This document shows, piece by piece, positions 39,038 to 48,790 of a stretch of DNA of 64,000 nucleotides. A program made the position numbers and the translations under genes. Positions within the stretch are counted from its first letter, which is position 1; each line of letters starts with the position of its first letter. The notes under the pieces are model-generated. The model was given only the letters and a program-made list of their open reading frames with translations. It was not told where the DNA came from and ran no database searches. Source of the stretch: Halomonas sp. NO4 (GTDB lineage Bacteria; Pseudomonadota; Gammaproteobacteria; Pseudomonadales; Halomonadaceae); assembly GCF_010994375.1 (NCBI RefSeq), contig NZ_WHMA01000001.1, positions 24,968 to 88,967 of the forward strand, in the 5' to 3' direction.

Positions 39038-40630
39038 ATGGCGGACTCCTCCACCCTGGCCCGGGAAGTCGGGCTGCGACGTACCTTCGCGATTATCTCG
39101 CACCCCGACGCGGGCAAGACCACCATTACCGAGAAGATGCTGCTGTTCGGCAACGCCATCCAGCTCGCCGGCTCGGTGAAGAGCAAGCGCGACGATCGCC
39201 ACGCCACCTCCGACTGGATGAAGATGGAGCAGGAGCGCGGCATCTCGGTGACCACCTCGGTGATGCAGTTCCCCTACGGTGGGCGGATCGTCAACCTGCT
39301 CGACACTCCCGGCCACGAGGACTTCTCCGAGGATACCTACCGCACCCTCACTGCGGTGGACTCGGCGCTGATGGTGATCGACGGCGCCAAGGGCGTCGAG
39401 GCGCGCACCATCAAGCTGATGGAAGTCTGCCGCCTGCGCACCACGCCGATCCTCACCTTCGTCAACAAGCTCGACCGCGAGGTGCGCGACCCCGTCGAGG
39501 TGATGGACGAAGTGGAAGAGGTGCTCAATATCCAGTGTGCGCCCATGACCTGGCCGATCGGCATGGGGCGTCGCTTCAAGGGCGTCTATCACCTCTACAA
39601 CGACGTGATTCACCTCTACACCCAGGGGCAGGGCAGCCGGATTCCCGAGGACAAGCGCATCGAGGGGCTCGACAACCCCGAAGTCGATGAGGTGCTCGGT
39701 GAGGATCTCGCCGAGGAGCTGCGCATGGAGGTGGAACTGGTGCGCGGGGCTTCCCACGAATTCGATCTGGACGCCTACCGTCGCGGCGAGCTGACGCCGG
39801 TCTATTTCGGCACCGCCATGGGCAACTTCGGGGTGCGCGAGATGCTGGATGGCTTCGTGGAATACGCGCCGACACCCCAGCCGCGGGAGACCGACACTCG
39901 CATCGTGGAGGCGGAGGACGGTCGCTTTACCGGCTTCGTGTTCAAGATCCAGGCCAACATGGACCCCAACCATCGCGACCGTATCGCCTTCCTGCGCGTC
40001 TGCTCGGGCAAGTACGAGAAGAACATGAAGATGCGCCACGTGCGCATCGGCAAGGACGTCAAGATCGCCGATGCCCTCACCTTCATGGCCTCCGACCGCT
40101 CTCACGTGGAGGAGGCCTGGCCCGGCGACATCATCGGCCTGCACAACCACGGCACAATCCAGATCGGCGACACCTTCACCCAGGGTGAGACCATGCGCTT
40201 CACCGGCATCCCGCACTTCGCGCCGGAGCTCTTCAAGCGCGTGCGCCTCAAGGACCCGATGAAGATGAAGGCGCTGCAGAAGGGGCTGCAGCAGCTCTCC
40301 GAGGAGGGCGCCACCCAGGTGTTCATGCCGCTGGACAACAACGACCTGATCCTCGGCGCCGTGGGAACGCTGCAGTTCGACGTAGTCGCCCACCGCCTCA
40401 AGGAGGAGTACAAGGTCGACTGCCTCTACGAGGGCGTGAACGTCCATACGGCGCGCTGGATCTACTGCGACGATGCCAAGAAGCTCGAGGAGTTCAAGCG
40501 CAAGGCGAGCGCCAACCTGGCCATCGATGGCGGCGGCTACCTGACCTATATCGCCCCGACGCGGGTCAACCTGCAGATGACCCAGGAGCGCTGGCCGGAG
40601 ATCCGCTTCCAGCCCACCCGGGAGCACTGA
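39038..40630 (+). CDS. prfC: Peptide chain release factor 3
   Basis: GTPase RF3 (530 residues), which removes RF1/RF2 from the ribosome after termination. The start [19 protein letters not shown] at 39038 fits the family; the frame is open upstream without conservation. G motifs: [20 protein letters not shown] (switch region), [10 protein letters not shown] and NKLDREVRD. Downstream tatD starts 7 bases after the stop. Nothing unusual. Confidence 0.96.
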   Translation: MADSSTLAREVGLRRTFAIISHPDAGKTTITEKMLLFGNAIQLAGSVKSKRDDRHATSDWMKMEQERGISVTTSVMQFPYGGRIVNLLDTPGHEDFSEDTYRTLTAVDSALMVIDGAKGVEARTIKLMEVCRLRTTPILTFVNKLDREVRDPVEVMDEVEEVLNIQCAPMTWPIGMGRRFKGVYHLYNDVIHLYTQGQGSRIPEDKRIEGLDNPEVDEVLGEDLAEELRMEVELVRGASHEFDLDAYRRGELTPVYFGTAMGNFGVREMLDGFVEYAPTPQPRETDTRIVEAEDGRFTGFVFKIQANMDPNHRDRIAFLRVCSGKYEKNMKMRHVRIGKDVKIADALTFMASDRSHVEEAWPGDIIGLHNHGTIQIGDTFTQGETMRFTGIPHFAPELFKRVRLKDPMKMKALQKGLQQLSEEGATQVFMPLDNNDLILGAVGTLQFDVVAHRLKEEYKVDCLYEGVNVHTARWIYCDDAKKLEEFKRKASANLAIDGGGYLTYIAPTRVNLQMTQERWPEIRFQPTREH

Positions 40631-40636
40631 TCCCCT

Positions 40637-41440
40637 ATGCTCATCGACGCCCACTGCCATCTGGACTTTCCCGACTTCGACGCCGACCGCGAGGCGGTGC
40701 TCGAGCGGGCCAGGGCAACGGGCGTCGGCCACTACGTGGTGCCGGGCACGACCCGGGCGCGCTGGCCGGGCGTGCTGGCGCTGGGAGCGCGGGCTGATGT
40801 CAGCGTCTGCTTGGGGCTGCATCCCTGTTTCATGGACGAACATGGCGAGGGCGATGCCGAGGCCTTGGCCAGCATGCTCGACGAACATCCGGAAGTGCAG
40901 GCGCTGGGAGAGTGCGGTATCGACGCGCGCTTCGAGGAGACGCTGGATGACCAGTGGGCACTGTTTAACGCTCAGCTGCGCCTGGCCAAGTCACGCCAGC
41001 TGCCGGCAGTGATCCACTGCGTGCATGCCAACGACCAGGTCTCCAAGCGACTGCGTCAGCTCGACCTCCCCGCCGGCGGGCTGATCCACGCCTTTGCCGG
41101 CTCCCCGGATCAGGCGTGGAAGTTTCTCGACCTCGGCTTCGTCGTCGGCCTGGGCGGTGCGGTCACCTACGAGCGCGCCCAGCGCCTGTGGCGCGCGGTC
41201 AAGCGCCTGCCCGAGGATGGCTTCGTACTCGAGACCGACAGCCCCGACATGCCGCTGTGCGGCTATCAAGGCCAGCGTAACGAACCGGCGCGCATCACCG
41301 AGGTGTGCCGCGTGGTGGCGAAGCTGCGCGGTGAGAGTGAGGGGCAGGTGGCGGCGAATAGCACTGCCACGGCCAAGCGGGTGTTCGGTCTGGACTACGC
41401 TTTGTCTGGAAACTGCCTGCGCTCGGTCATACGGCGTTAA
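40637..41440 (+). CDS. TatD family metal-dependent hydrolase
   Basis: A 267-residue TatD-type (YjjV-like) deoxyribonuclease/hydrolase with the metal ligands expected of the family: HCHLD at the N-terminus, E in LGECGIDARF, H in VIHCVHAND, H in LIHAFAGS and D in ETDSPDMPL. It follows prfC by 6 bases. The last dozen residues (LSGNCLRSVIRR) and the stop codon are encoded by the left arm of a 139-base palindromic element, so the natural C-terminus has probably been replaced. Confidence 0.92.
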   Translation: MLIDAHCHLDFPDFDADREAVLERARATGVGHYVVPGTTRARWPGVLALGARADVSVCLGLHPCFMDEHGEGDAEALASMLDEHPEVQALGECGIDARFEETLDDQWALFNAQLRLAKSRQLPAVIHCVHANDQVSKRLRQLDLPAGGLIHAFAGSPDQAWKFLDLGFVVGLGGAVTYERAQRLWRAVKRLPEDGFVLETDSPDMPLCGYQGQRNEPARITEVCRVVAKLRGESEGQVAANSTATAKRVFGLDYALSGNCLRSVIRR

Positions 41441-41537
41441 AAATCGGCTCAAAGTACTCATTTACACCACGTAAACTCCGTCTTTTCACCGATTTTTGCC
41501 TTGTCTGACCATCGCTCGACGACTTTTCGGACAAAGC
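41399..41537. repeat. Large imperfect palindromic element overlapping the end of tatD
   Basis: The two ends are inverted copies: GCTTTGTCTGGAAA at 41399 and, on the other strand from 41537, GCTTTGTCCGAAAA. The arms stay similar inward for nearly 50 bases and finish with perfect 9-base arms AAAAATCGG (41439-41447) and CCGATTTTT (41489-41497). A small inner hairpin TTTAC/GTAAA lies near the centre. It sits between convergent tatD and ygfZ and may act as a two-way terminator. Its shape suggests an interspersed palindromic repeat unit. No second copy was seen in this window. Confidence 0.7.
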
Positions 41538-41547
41538 TTAGTTCGGT

Positions 41548-42582
41548 TTACCGGGCTGCCAGCTCTTCCGGGTCCAGTCGTTCCACCGCATAGGGCAACT
41601 TCAGCGGTTTGAGCCGCTGGCCGTCGACGCTAAGCGGACCGATCTCCTCCTTGGTGCTGAGCACGGCCAGGATCTCCGCCTGGCCGTAGGCGTCGAGCTC
41701 GGCGGCGAGCACCTCGCCCTGGGCCTTGTCGTTGGCGTCCGTCACCGCGGCGCCGGGAGCGGGCAGGCTGTCGCCCTCCAACTGGGCGCGGAACAGGCGC
41801 TTCTTCACCTGGCCGCGGAAATGGGCGCGCGCCACCACCTCCTGTCCCGTGTAGCACCCCTTCTTGAAACTGATGCCGCCCAGCGCTTCCCAGTTGATCA
41901 TCTGCGGCAGCAGGGCGTCGCGGTGATGCGGTGTCAGCCAGTAGAGCCCTGCCTGGATGTCATGCAGGCACCAGGCGGCGTTGCCCACCAGGGTGGCCTG
42001 GGAGGCAAGTTGCGTGACGGCCGCCTCGGCGCGCTCCGCGGGCAGGCAGACCAACTGCCGGGGGCGCGGCCCCGGGTGGGTGAGCAACTGGACATCTGCG
42101 TCCCCGGCCTGATGCCACACCGGCGGCGGCACCAGGTCGAGGCGCACCTCAGCGAGTGCCTCGGCTTCCTTGCCGATCAGGCCGATGAGGGCCAGGTCGT
42201 CGCGGGGCTCGAGCTCTGCCTTGTAGAAGGCGGCGAACTTGCCGAGGTGGTCGGCGAGGGGAGCCACCAGCCCCCGATGCAGCAGGAGCCGATAGTGGTC
42301 CGGAGCCACGCGCAGAAGCTGGGCGTTGGCCAGCATGCGCCCTTTGGGGGTGCAGAAGACGGTGAGCGGCGCAAACTCGCCGTTGGCCAGGCTGACCTGG
42401 GCGCTGGCCTGGCCCTGCAGGAAGCGTTCGGCATCGGCGCCGTGCACGTCGATCACGCCCAGGTGCACCAGCGGGCACACCACGGTGCCGTCCAGCGCCA
42501 GCCGGGTGGCGTCGTCGACGTCGAATGCCACGCGGTCGTCGCTTGTGCGATGTCCGTGCAAGGCGTCAATCCAGTCGTTCAT
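41548..42582 (-). CDS. ygfZ: YgfZ/GcvT-domain folate-binding protein
   Basis: A 344-residue folate-binding protein related to GcvT, needed in E. coli for some iron-sulfur enzymes and tRNA modification (MiaB). The family signature KGCYTGQEVVARAHFRG, with its essential Cys, is intact. It faces tatD across the palindromic element. It is divergent from the small HMA-like gene at 42734 (150-base gap). Typical length. Confidence 0.93.
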   Translation of the reverse strand: MNDWIDALHGHRTSDDRVAFDVDDATRLALDGTVVCPLVHLGVIDVHGADAERFLQGQASAQVSLANGEFAPLTVFCTPKGRMLANAQLLRVAPDHYRLLLHRGLVAPLADHLGKFAAFYKAELEPRDDLALIGLIGKEAEALAEVRLDLVPPPVWHQAGDADVQLLTHPGPRPRQLVCLPAERAEAAVTQLASQATLVGNAAWCLHDIQAGLYWLTPHHRDALLPQMINWEALGGISFKKGCYTGQEVVARAHFRGQVKKRLFRAQLEGDSLPAPGAAVTDANDKAQGEVLAAELDAYGQAEILAVLSTKEEIGPLSVDGQRLKPLKLPYAVERLDPEELAAR

Positions 42583-42733
42583 GCCTCGGGCTCCAGTCTC
42601 GTCATCTCGGGGAAATCACCGGTTGCTGTATGGGTATGCGGGCGTTCGACGGGAATTGCAACCGGCTGTCGGCCAGTCACCGCCATGCTAGACTGCCCCT
42701 TTCCCTGCAATCCGTGCAGTCCGGAGTTCGTTC

Positions 42734-42931
42734 ATGGCCTACCAGTCGCTCACCTTCAAGGGCGTTACCGACGCCGAGCAGATCAACCGCATCACCACGG
42801 CGTTGATGATGCTCGACGGCGTCGAGAGTGTCGAGGTTGGCCGACACGGTGCCGAGATCGAGGGGCGCGTGCGCCACGACGACCTGATCCGGGCGGTGCG
42901 TGCCCTCAAACTGCCCATCGATGTCGAATAA
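42734..42931 (+). CDS. Small HMA-like fold protein lacking the metal-binding CxxC
   Basis: A 65-residue protein whose pattern (LTFKGVTDAEQINRITTALMMLDGVESVEVG ... IRAVRALKLPIDVE, joined here by description) resembles a heavy-metal-associated domain with beta-alpha-beta-beta-alpha-beta order. It contains no cysteine, so copper or zinc binding by the usual motif is not possible. It starts 18 bases before the OsmC gene and probably shares its operon. Function unknown. Confidence 0.72.
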   Translation: MAYQSLTFKGVTDAEQINRITTALMMLDGVESVEVGRHGAEIEGRVRHDDLIRAVRALKLPIDVE

Positions 42932-42949
42932 GCCAGCCGAGGTCCCGTC

Positions 42950-43375
42950 ATGAAGAAGGCCATTCAGGTCACCAGCGAACGCAACCACGTCTTCCGTCAG
43001 CGCGTCGAGATCGACGGCTTCGACGAGCTCTACGTTGATGTGCCCAAGGCCTACGGCGGTGAGGGCACGGCACCGGACCCCCATGACTACTTCGACCTCT
43101 CGCTGGGGGCCTGCAAGGCGATCACCGCGCAGATGTATGCCCAGCGCAAGAAGTGGCCGCTCGACGGCATCAGCGTCACAGTCAACCGTGACGACAGCGA
43201 GGAACGCAAGGGGGTGTATCGACTCGAAGTGGTGATGTCGTTCCACGGCATCGATGACCCCGAGCAGCAGGCGCGGCTCGAGGAGATCAGCCACAAGTGC
43301 CCGATCCATCGCCTCATGACCGGCGCCACTGTCGAGGTCACCACCCGCACCGCCGATGATCTGGCTCACAGCTGA
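42950..43375 (+). CDS. OsmC family protein
   Basis: A 141-residue OsmC/Ohr-superfamily protein, close to the YhfA type. The two cysteines typical of the family are present in SLGACKAITAQMYA and ISHKCPIHRLM. Members detoxify organic peroxides or have unassigned roles. It lies between the HMA-like gene and uvrB (18-base gap). The N-terminus MKKAIQVTSERNHVF gives a normal domain start. Confidence 0.9.
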   Translation: MKKAIQVTSERNHVFRQRVEIDGFDELYVDVPKAYGGEGTAPDPHDYFDLSLGACKAITAQMYAQRKKWPLDGISVTVNRDDSEERKGVYRLEVVMSFHGIDDPEQQARLEEISHKCPIHRLMTGATVEVTTRTADDLAHS

Positions 43376-43393
43376 GCCGGCCACGGAGACGTC

Positions 43394-45421
43394 ATGAACA
43401 AGCCGTTTCGCCTGCAGTCGAAATTCCAGCCCGCCGGCGACCAGCCCACGGCCATCGACGGGTTGGTGACCGGGCTGGAAGCCGGGCTCGCCCACCAGAC
43501 CCTGCTCGGTGTCACCGGCTCCGGCAAGACCTTCACCATGGCCAACTTGGTGGAGCGCCTGCAGCGCCCGACCATCGTCATGGCGCCCAACAAGACGCTG
43601 GCCGCCCAGCTCTACGGCGAGTTCAAGTCGTTCTTCCCCGACAATGCCGTGGAGTATTTCGTCTCCTACTACGACTACTACCAGCCCGAGGCGTACGTGC
43701 CCTCGTCGGACACCTTCATCGAGAAGGACGCCTCCATCAACGACCACATCGAGCAGATGCGCCTTTCCGCCACCAAGGCACTGCTTGAGCGCCGCGACGC
43801 CCTGATCGTGGTGTCGGTGTCGGCGATCTATGGCCTGGGCGACCCCGACCAGTACCTCAAGATGCGCCTGCACTTCACCCGGGGCGAGCTGATCGACCAG
43901 CGCACCTTCCTGCGCCGCCTGGCGGAGCTGCAGTACACCCGCAACGACATGGACTTCCGGCGCGGCACCTACCGGGTGCGCGGCGATGTCATCGACATCT
44001 ATCCCGCCGATGCCGAGGACGAGGCGGTGCGCGTCGAGCTCTTCGACGACGAGATCGACTCGATCCGCCTCTTCGATCCGCTCACCGGCGAGGTGCGGGG
44101 CCAGGTGCCGCGCATGACCATCTACCCCAAGTCGCACTACGTGACGCCCCGCGAGACCATCCTGGGGGCCATCGATGCCATCAAGGCGGAGCTGGTCGAA
44201 CGCCTGGCGTGGCTCAGGCAGCACGAGCGGCTGGTGGAGGCGCAGCGCCTGGAGCAGCGCACCCTCTACGACATCGAGATGATGCTGGAACTGGGCTACT
44301 GCAACGGCATCGAGAACTACTCGCGCTACCTCTCGGGGCGCAATCCAGGCGAGCCGCCACCCACCTTCTTCGACTACCTGCCCGACGATGCACTGCTGTT
44401 CATCGACGAGTCCCACGTCAGCGTTCCCCAGGTGGGCGGCATGTACAAGGGGGACCGCTCGCGCAAGGAGACGCTGGTGGAGTACGGGTTCCGCCTGCCG
44501 TCGGCGCTGGACAACCGCCCCATGACCTTCCAGGAGTGGGAGCGCATCAGCCCCCAGACGATCTTTGTCTCGGCGACGCCCGGCCCCTACGAGGCCGAGC
44601 ACGAAGGGCAGCGGGTGGAGCAGGTGGTGCGTCCCACCGGGCTGCTCGACCCCGAACTGGAGGTTCGCCCGGCCTCGACTCAGGTCGACGACCTGCTTTC
44701 GGAGATTCGCCTGCGCAGCGAAGTGGGCGAGCGGGTGCTGGTGACTACCCTCACCAAGCGCATGGCCGAGGATCTCACCGAATACCTCGACGAGCACGAC
44801 GTGCGCGTGCGCTACCTGCACTCCGATATCGATACCGTGGAACGGGTGGAGATCATCCGCGACCTGCGCCTGGGCCAGTTCGACGTCCTGGTGGGCATCA
44901 ATTTGCTGCGCGAAGGCCTCGACATTCCCGAGGTCTCGCTGGTGGCAATCCTCGATGCCGATAAGGAAGGCTTCCTGCGCAACGAGCGCTCGTTGATCCA
45001 GACCATCGGGAGGGCGGCACGTAACGCCCATGGCAAGGCGATCCTCTATGGCGACAGGGTGACCGACTCCATGCGTCGCGCCATCGACGAGACCGAGCGG
45101 CGTCGCGCCAAGCAGAGGGCCCACAACGAGGAGCACGGCATCACCCCGCAGACCGTCACCCGCTCGGTGGCCGACATCATGGAGGCTGCCCAGGCGCCGG
45201 GACGCAAGGGCAAGGGGCGCAAGAGCGAGCGCAAGGTCGCAGAGGGCGCGGCGATCTACGACCCCGCCGATTTGTCACCCGAGCAACTCCGCCGCGAGCT
45301 CACCCGCGTGGAGGACGCCATGCACGAGGCGGCCCAGAACCTGGAGTTCGAGGAGGCGGCGCGACTTCGCGACCGGCTGCATGAGCTCAAGGAGCGCCAG
45401 CTGACTCTGGGAGCCGTCTGA
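43394..45421 (+). CDS. uvrB: UvrABC excinuclease subunit B
   Basis: Helicase-like damage-verification subunit of nucleotide excision repair, 675 residues. Visible: N-terminal [14 protein letters not shown], Walker [15 protein letters not shown], the beta-hairpin region [21 protein letters not shown] (21 residues, abbreviated as YYQPEAYVP...), helicase motifs LLFIDESHV and QTIGRAARN, and the C-terminal UVR domain ([17 protein letters not shown]) that binds UvrC. Full length, no anomaly. A decayed nei fragment follows directly. Confidence 0.97.
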   Translation: MNKPFRLQSKFQPAGDQPTAIDGLVTGLEAGLAHQTLLGVTGSGKTFTMANLVERLQRPTIVMAPNKTLAAQLYGEFKSFFPDNAVEYFVSYYDYYQPEAYVPSSDTFIEKDASINDHIEQMRLSATKALLERRDALIVVSVSAIYGLGDPDQYLKMRLHFTRGELIDQRTFLRRLAELQYTRNDMDFRRGTYRVRGDVIDIYPADAEDEAVRVELFDDEIDSIRLFDPLTGEVRGQVPRMTIYPKSHYVTPRETILGAIDAIKAELVERLAWLRQHERLVEAQRLEQRTLYDIEMMLELGYCNGIENYSRYLSGRNPGEPPPTFFDYLPDDALLFIDESHVSVPQVGGMYKGDRSRKETLVEYGFRLPSALDNRPMTFQEWERISPQTIFVSATPGPYEAEHEGQRVEQVVRPTGLLDPELEVRPASTQVDDLLSEIRLRSEVGERVLVTTLTKRMAEDLTEYLDEHDVRVRYLHSDIDTVERVEIIRDLRLGQFDVLVGINLLREGLDIPEVSLVAILDADKEGFLRNERSLIQTIGRAARNAHGKAILYGDRVTDSMRRAIDETERRRAKQRAHNEEHGITPQTVTRSVADIMEAAQAPGRKGKGRKSERKVAEGAAIYDPADLSPEQLRRELTRVEDAMHEAAQNLEFEEAARLRDRLHELKERQLTLGAV

Positions 45422-45423
45422 CG

Positions 45424-45576
45424 GTGCCCGAGGGGCCCGAGATCCGCCGCGCCGCCGATACCCTGCATCTTCCTGCCTGCCGGGCCTGGTTTATACCGTT
45501 ATCTTTCGTCGGCTCAGACCAGGCTCACCTTCATTGGTGGAAAGGCGCTGCCGGCAGGGCGGCAGGTGCGCTATAA
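45424..45576 (+). pseudogene. nei: Remnant of endonuclease VIII (nei)
   Basis: Right after uvrB a GTG-started frame begins PEGPEIRRAADTLH, which is the N-terminal catalytic signature of endonuclease VIII (Pro at position 2, Glu at position 3). It then loses similarity and stops after 50 codons. A short stretch in another frame (GGKALP near 45535-45555) recalls the RGKALL part of Nei, as if a deletion and frameshift had removed the rest. A functional enzyme of about 260 residues cannot be made. It may represent a truncated ancestral nei. Confidence 0.6.
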
Positions 45577-45577
45577 T
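45572..45577 (+). promoter_or_regulatory. Perfect -10 box upstream of the fumarase gene
   Basis: TATAAT about 85 bases before the fumarase start, in the decayed nei region. No good -35 hexamer is visible at 17 bases, so the promoter is only partly supported. Confidence 0.4.
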
Positions 45578-45660
45578 CCGCCTCCGTTCGAGCCCGCCGC
45601 GCTGGCCGTGACGCCGCCTCGAGAGCGGGCATGCCGACAATGCCAAGGAGTTCCTTGCCC

Positions 45661-47166
45661 ATGACCGTGATCCGCCAGGACGACCTGATCGACAGCGTCG
45701 CCGATGCCCTGCAGTACATCTCCTACTACCATCCCAAGGACTTCATCGACGCCATGGCGGCGGCCTACGAGCGCGAGGAGAACCCGGCGGCCAAGGATGC
45801 CATTGCTCAGATTCTGATCAATTCGCGGATGTGCGCCACCGGCCATCGCCCGATCTGCCAGGACACCGGCATCGTCACCGTCTTCGTTCATGTGGGCATG
45901 AGCGTGCGCTTCGAGGCGGACATGAGCCTCGACGACATGATCAATGAGGGCGTGCGCCGCGCCTACCAACTGCCCGACAACGTCCTGCGCGCCTCGGTGC
46001 TGGCCGACCCCGACGGCAAGCGCCAGAACACCAAGGACAACACCCCGGCGGTGATCCACCACAAGCTGGTGCCCGGCGACACCGTCGAGGTGCATGTGGC
46101 CGCCAAGGGCGGGGGCAGCGAGGCGAAGTCCAAGTTCGCCATGCTCAATCCTTCCGACAGCGTGGTCGACTGGGTGATGGAGCAACTGCCCAAGATGGGC
46201 GCCGGCTGGTGCCCGCCCGGCATGCTGGGCATCGGCATCGGCGGCACGGCCGAGAAGGCCATGGAAATTGCCAAGGAGGCGCTGCTCGATCCCATCGACA
46301 TTCAAGAGCTGCAGGCCCGCGGCGCGTCCAATCGCGCCGAAGAGCTGCGCCTGGAGCTCTTCGACAAGGTCAACAAGAGCGGCATCGGCGCCCAGGGCCT
46401 GGGCGGGCTGACCACGGTGCTTGACATCAAGGTCAAGGACTACCCGACCCACGCCGCCAACAAGCCGGTGGCGATCATCCCCAACTGTGCGGCCACCCGC
46501 CATGCCCACTTCACCCTGGACGGCTCCGGCCCCGCCGCGCTGCTGGCGCCCAAGCTGGAGGACTGGCCGGAGATCACCCGCGAGGCGGGCGACAACGTCA
46601 AGCGCGTCGACCTCGACAGCGTGACGCCGGAGGAGGTGCGCAGCTGGCATCCCGGCGACACCCTGCTGCTCAACGGCAAGCTGCTCACCGGCCGCGACGC
46701 CGCCCACAAGCGCATGGTCGACATGATCGCCAAGGGCGAGCCGCTGCCGGTGGACCTCAAGGGCCGCTTTATCTACTACGTGGGCCCGGTGGATCCGGTA
46801 CGCGACGAGGTGGTGGGTCCGGCCGGCCCCACGACGGCGACGCGCATGGACAAGTTCACCCGCACCATGCTCGAGGCGACCGGCCTGCTGGGCATGGTCG
46901 GCAAGGCCGAGCGCGGCGAGGCGGCCATCGAGGCGATTCGCGACAACCAGGCGGTCTACCTGATGGCGGTGGGTGGCTCCGCCTACCTGGTCGCCCAGGC
47001 GATCAAGCAGGCCCGTGTGGTCGGCTTCGAGGACTTGGGCATGGAGGCCATCTACGAGTTCGAGGTGGAGGACATGCCGGTCACCGTGGCGGTCGACAGC
47101 CAGGGCACCTCGGTGCACCAGACCGGCCCGGCCAAGTGGAAGGAGATCATCGCCGAGCGCGCCTGA
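45661..47166 (+). CDS. Fumarate hydratase, class I
   Basis: Iron-sulfur (4Fe-4S) fumarase of the FumA/FumB type, 501 residues, converting fumarate to malate in the TCA cycle. The start at 45661 (MTVIRQDDLIDSVADALQYIS) follows AAGGAG. The class I N-terminal part includes CATGHRPICQDTGIVTVFV with cluster cysteine(s), GGGGSEAKSKFAML-like KGGGSEAKS, and the C-terminal beta region GKLLTGRDAAHKRM and FIYYVGPVDP. Oxygen-labile enzymes of this class suit iron-replete cells; a class II fumarase may exist elsewhere. Confidence 0.94.
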   Translation: MTVIRQDDLIDSVADALQYISYYHPKDFIDAMAAAYEREENPAAKDAIAQILINSRMCATGHRPICQDTGIVTVFVHVGMSVRFEADMSLDDMINEGVRRAYQLPDNVLRASVLADPDGKRQNTKDNTPAVIHHKLVPGDTVEVHVAAKGGGSEAKSKFAMLNPSDSVVDWVMEQLPKMGAGWCPPGMLGIGIGGTAEKAMEIAKEALLDPIDIQELQARGASNRAEELRLELFDKVNKSGIGAQGLGGLTTVLDIKVKDYPTHAANKPVAIIPNCAATRHAHFTLDGSGPAALLAPKLEDWPEITREAGDNVKRVDLDSVTPEEVRSWHPGDTLLLNGKLLTGRDAAHKRMVDMIAKGEPLPVDLKGRFIYYVGPVDPVRDEVVGPAGPTTATRMDKFTRTMLEATGLLGMVGKAERGEAAIEAIRDNQAVYLMAVGGSAYLVAQAIKQARVVGFEDLGMEAIYEFEVEDMPVTVAVDSQGTSVHQTGPAKWKEIIAERA

Positions 47167-47186
47167 TTCCGCTGAGGCACCCCGCG

Positions 47187-47214
47187 AGCGGCCCCGTCAT
47201 CTGGCGGGGCCGCT
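47187..47214 (+). terminator. Hairpin terminator after fumarase
   Basis: A perfect 9-bp stem AGCGGCCCC/GGGGCCGCT (47187-47195 with 47206-47214) with a 10-base loop, 21 bases beyond the fumarase stop. The tail (GACGTTTGGTT) has few T, so it is a moderate terminator. Confidence 0.65.
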
Positions 47215-47273
47215 GACGTTTGGTTATGCTGTAGAACGCTGTTTTTTCTAGGAGTGCGTTACAGGGAGCGCGC

Positions 47274-48692
47274 ATGACGTCCTGGCTGATGGGCCTGGCC
47301 ATTTTCCTCGTGCACCTGCTGGGTGTCGTCTCGGCGGTGATGGCGCTCATGTCCAGTCGTACCTCCCAGGGCGCCGTGGCCTGGATCATCTCGCTGGTCA
47401 CCTTTCCCTACCTGGCGGTGCCCGCCTACTGGTTCTTCGGTCGGCCGCGCTTCTACGGCTACGTCACCGCGCGTGGCGAGCGCGATACCGTGCTGCGCCG
47501 CGTCCTGGCGCGCTACCGCGAACAGATCGATCCCTATCTGGCCGATGCCCGCGACCCGGATTCGCGGGCCGTGGAGCAGCTGGCCATGATGCCGTTGACA
47601 CGGGGCAACCGGGCCGAGCTGCTGATCGATGGGCGTGCGACCTTCGACAGCCTGTTTGCCGGCATAGAGTCCGCCGAGGACTATCTGCTGGTGCAGTTCT
47701 TCATCGTGCGCCAGGATGCCCTCGGGCTCGAGCTCCAGGCGCGTCTGCTGCACGCTGCGGAGCGCGGGGTGCGCATCTACTTTCTGTATGACGAAATGGG
47801 CAGTCGCAAGCTTCCCGAGGGTTACCTGCGTGAGCTGGCCGAGGCGGGTGTGCAGGTCAGCGCCTTCCGCTCGTCGCGGGGCTTCAAGCACCGCTTTCAG
47901 CTCAATTTCCGCAACCACCGCAAGGTGCTGGTGGTCGACGGTCGGGAAGGCTGGCTGGGCGGGTTCAACGTGGGTGTGGAGTACCTCGGCCAGCATCCAC
48001 GCCATGGCCCGTGGCGCGATACCCATCTCAAACTCACCGGCCCCAGTGTGCTGGGGCTGCAGGAGGCGTTCTGGGAGGACTGGCACTGGGCCACGGGGGA
48101 GGTGATCGGGCTCAACTGGGAGCCGCAGGTGGTCTGCTCGGAGTCGCAGAACGTGGTGATCGTTCCATCGGGACCGGCGGACCGCCAGGAGACGGCGAGC
48201 CTGCTGGTCCAGCATGCCATTCACAGCGCCCACGAGCGCCTGTGGGTGACCAGCCCCTACTTCGTGCCCGACCAGGGCGTGCAGGATGCGCTGCGCCTCG
48301 CCGCCATGCGCGGGGTGGACGTGCGCATCATGATCCCCGAACATCCGGATCACCTGCTGGTGTTTCTCTCGGCGTTCGCCTTCCTGCCCGAAATGGTGCG
48401 CGCCGGCGTCAAGGTATACCGCTACCAGCCGGGTTTCCTGCATCAGAAGGTGATGCTCATCGATGACAGTACGGCCTGTGTGGGCACGGTGAACCTGGAC
48501 AATCGCTCTTTCCGGCTCAACTTCGAGATCACCGCCTTCATTCCCGACCGGCGTTTCGCCGCCGAGGTGCGCCTGATGCTCGAGCGCGACTTCGCCGCCT
48601 GCCGGCGCATCGGCTACGACGAGCTCCGCAACCGACCGCTGTGGCGCAAGCTGGTGTCGCGTGCCGCCTACCTGACCTCACCGATCCAGTAG
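47274..48692 (+). CDS. cls: Cardiolipin synthase
   Basis: A 472-residue membrane-bound phospholipase D-family enzyme that joins two phosphatidylglycerols into cardiolipin. Two N-terminal membrane segments (residues 1-30 and 38-58), then two HKD motifs: NHRKVLVVDG near residue 222 and LHQKVMLIDD near residue 389. Typical of ClsA. Cardiolipin content often rises with salt in halophiles, but no osmotic control element was identified. Confidence 0.95.
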   Translation: MTSWLMGLAIFLVHLLGVVSAVMALMSSRTSQGAVAWIISLVTFPYLAVPAYWFFGRPRFYGYVTARGERDTVLRRVLARYREQIDPYLADARDPDSRAVEQLAMMPLTRGNRAELLIDGRATFDSLFAGIESAEDYLLVQFFIVRQDALGLELQARLLHAAERGVRIYFLYDEMGSRKLPEGYLRELAEAGVQVSAFRSSRGFKHRFQLNFRNHRKVLVVDGREGWLGGFNVGVEYLGQHPRHGPWRDTHLKLTGPSVLGLQEAFWEDWHWATGEVIGLNWEPQVVCSESQNVVIVPSGPADRQETASLLVQHAIHSAHERLWVTSPYFVPDQGVQDALRLAAMRGVDVRIMIPEHPDHLLVFLSAFAFLPEMVRAGVKVYRYQPGFLHQKVMLIDDSTACVGTVNLDNRSFRLNFEITAFIPDRRFAAEVRLMLERDFAACRRIGYDELRNRPLWRKLVSRAAYLTSPIQ

Positions 48693-48790
48693 CCGCTTGG
48701 GTTCGTCTGGCCGCTGGGGTACATTAGTCGGCGCTTGATGCCGCGCCGGGCGCTGCCCGTCCCCTGTCCACGCCCGTCATCGGAGTCACG

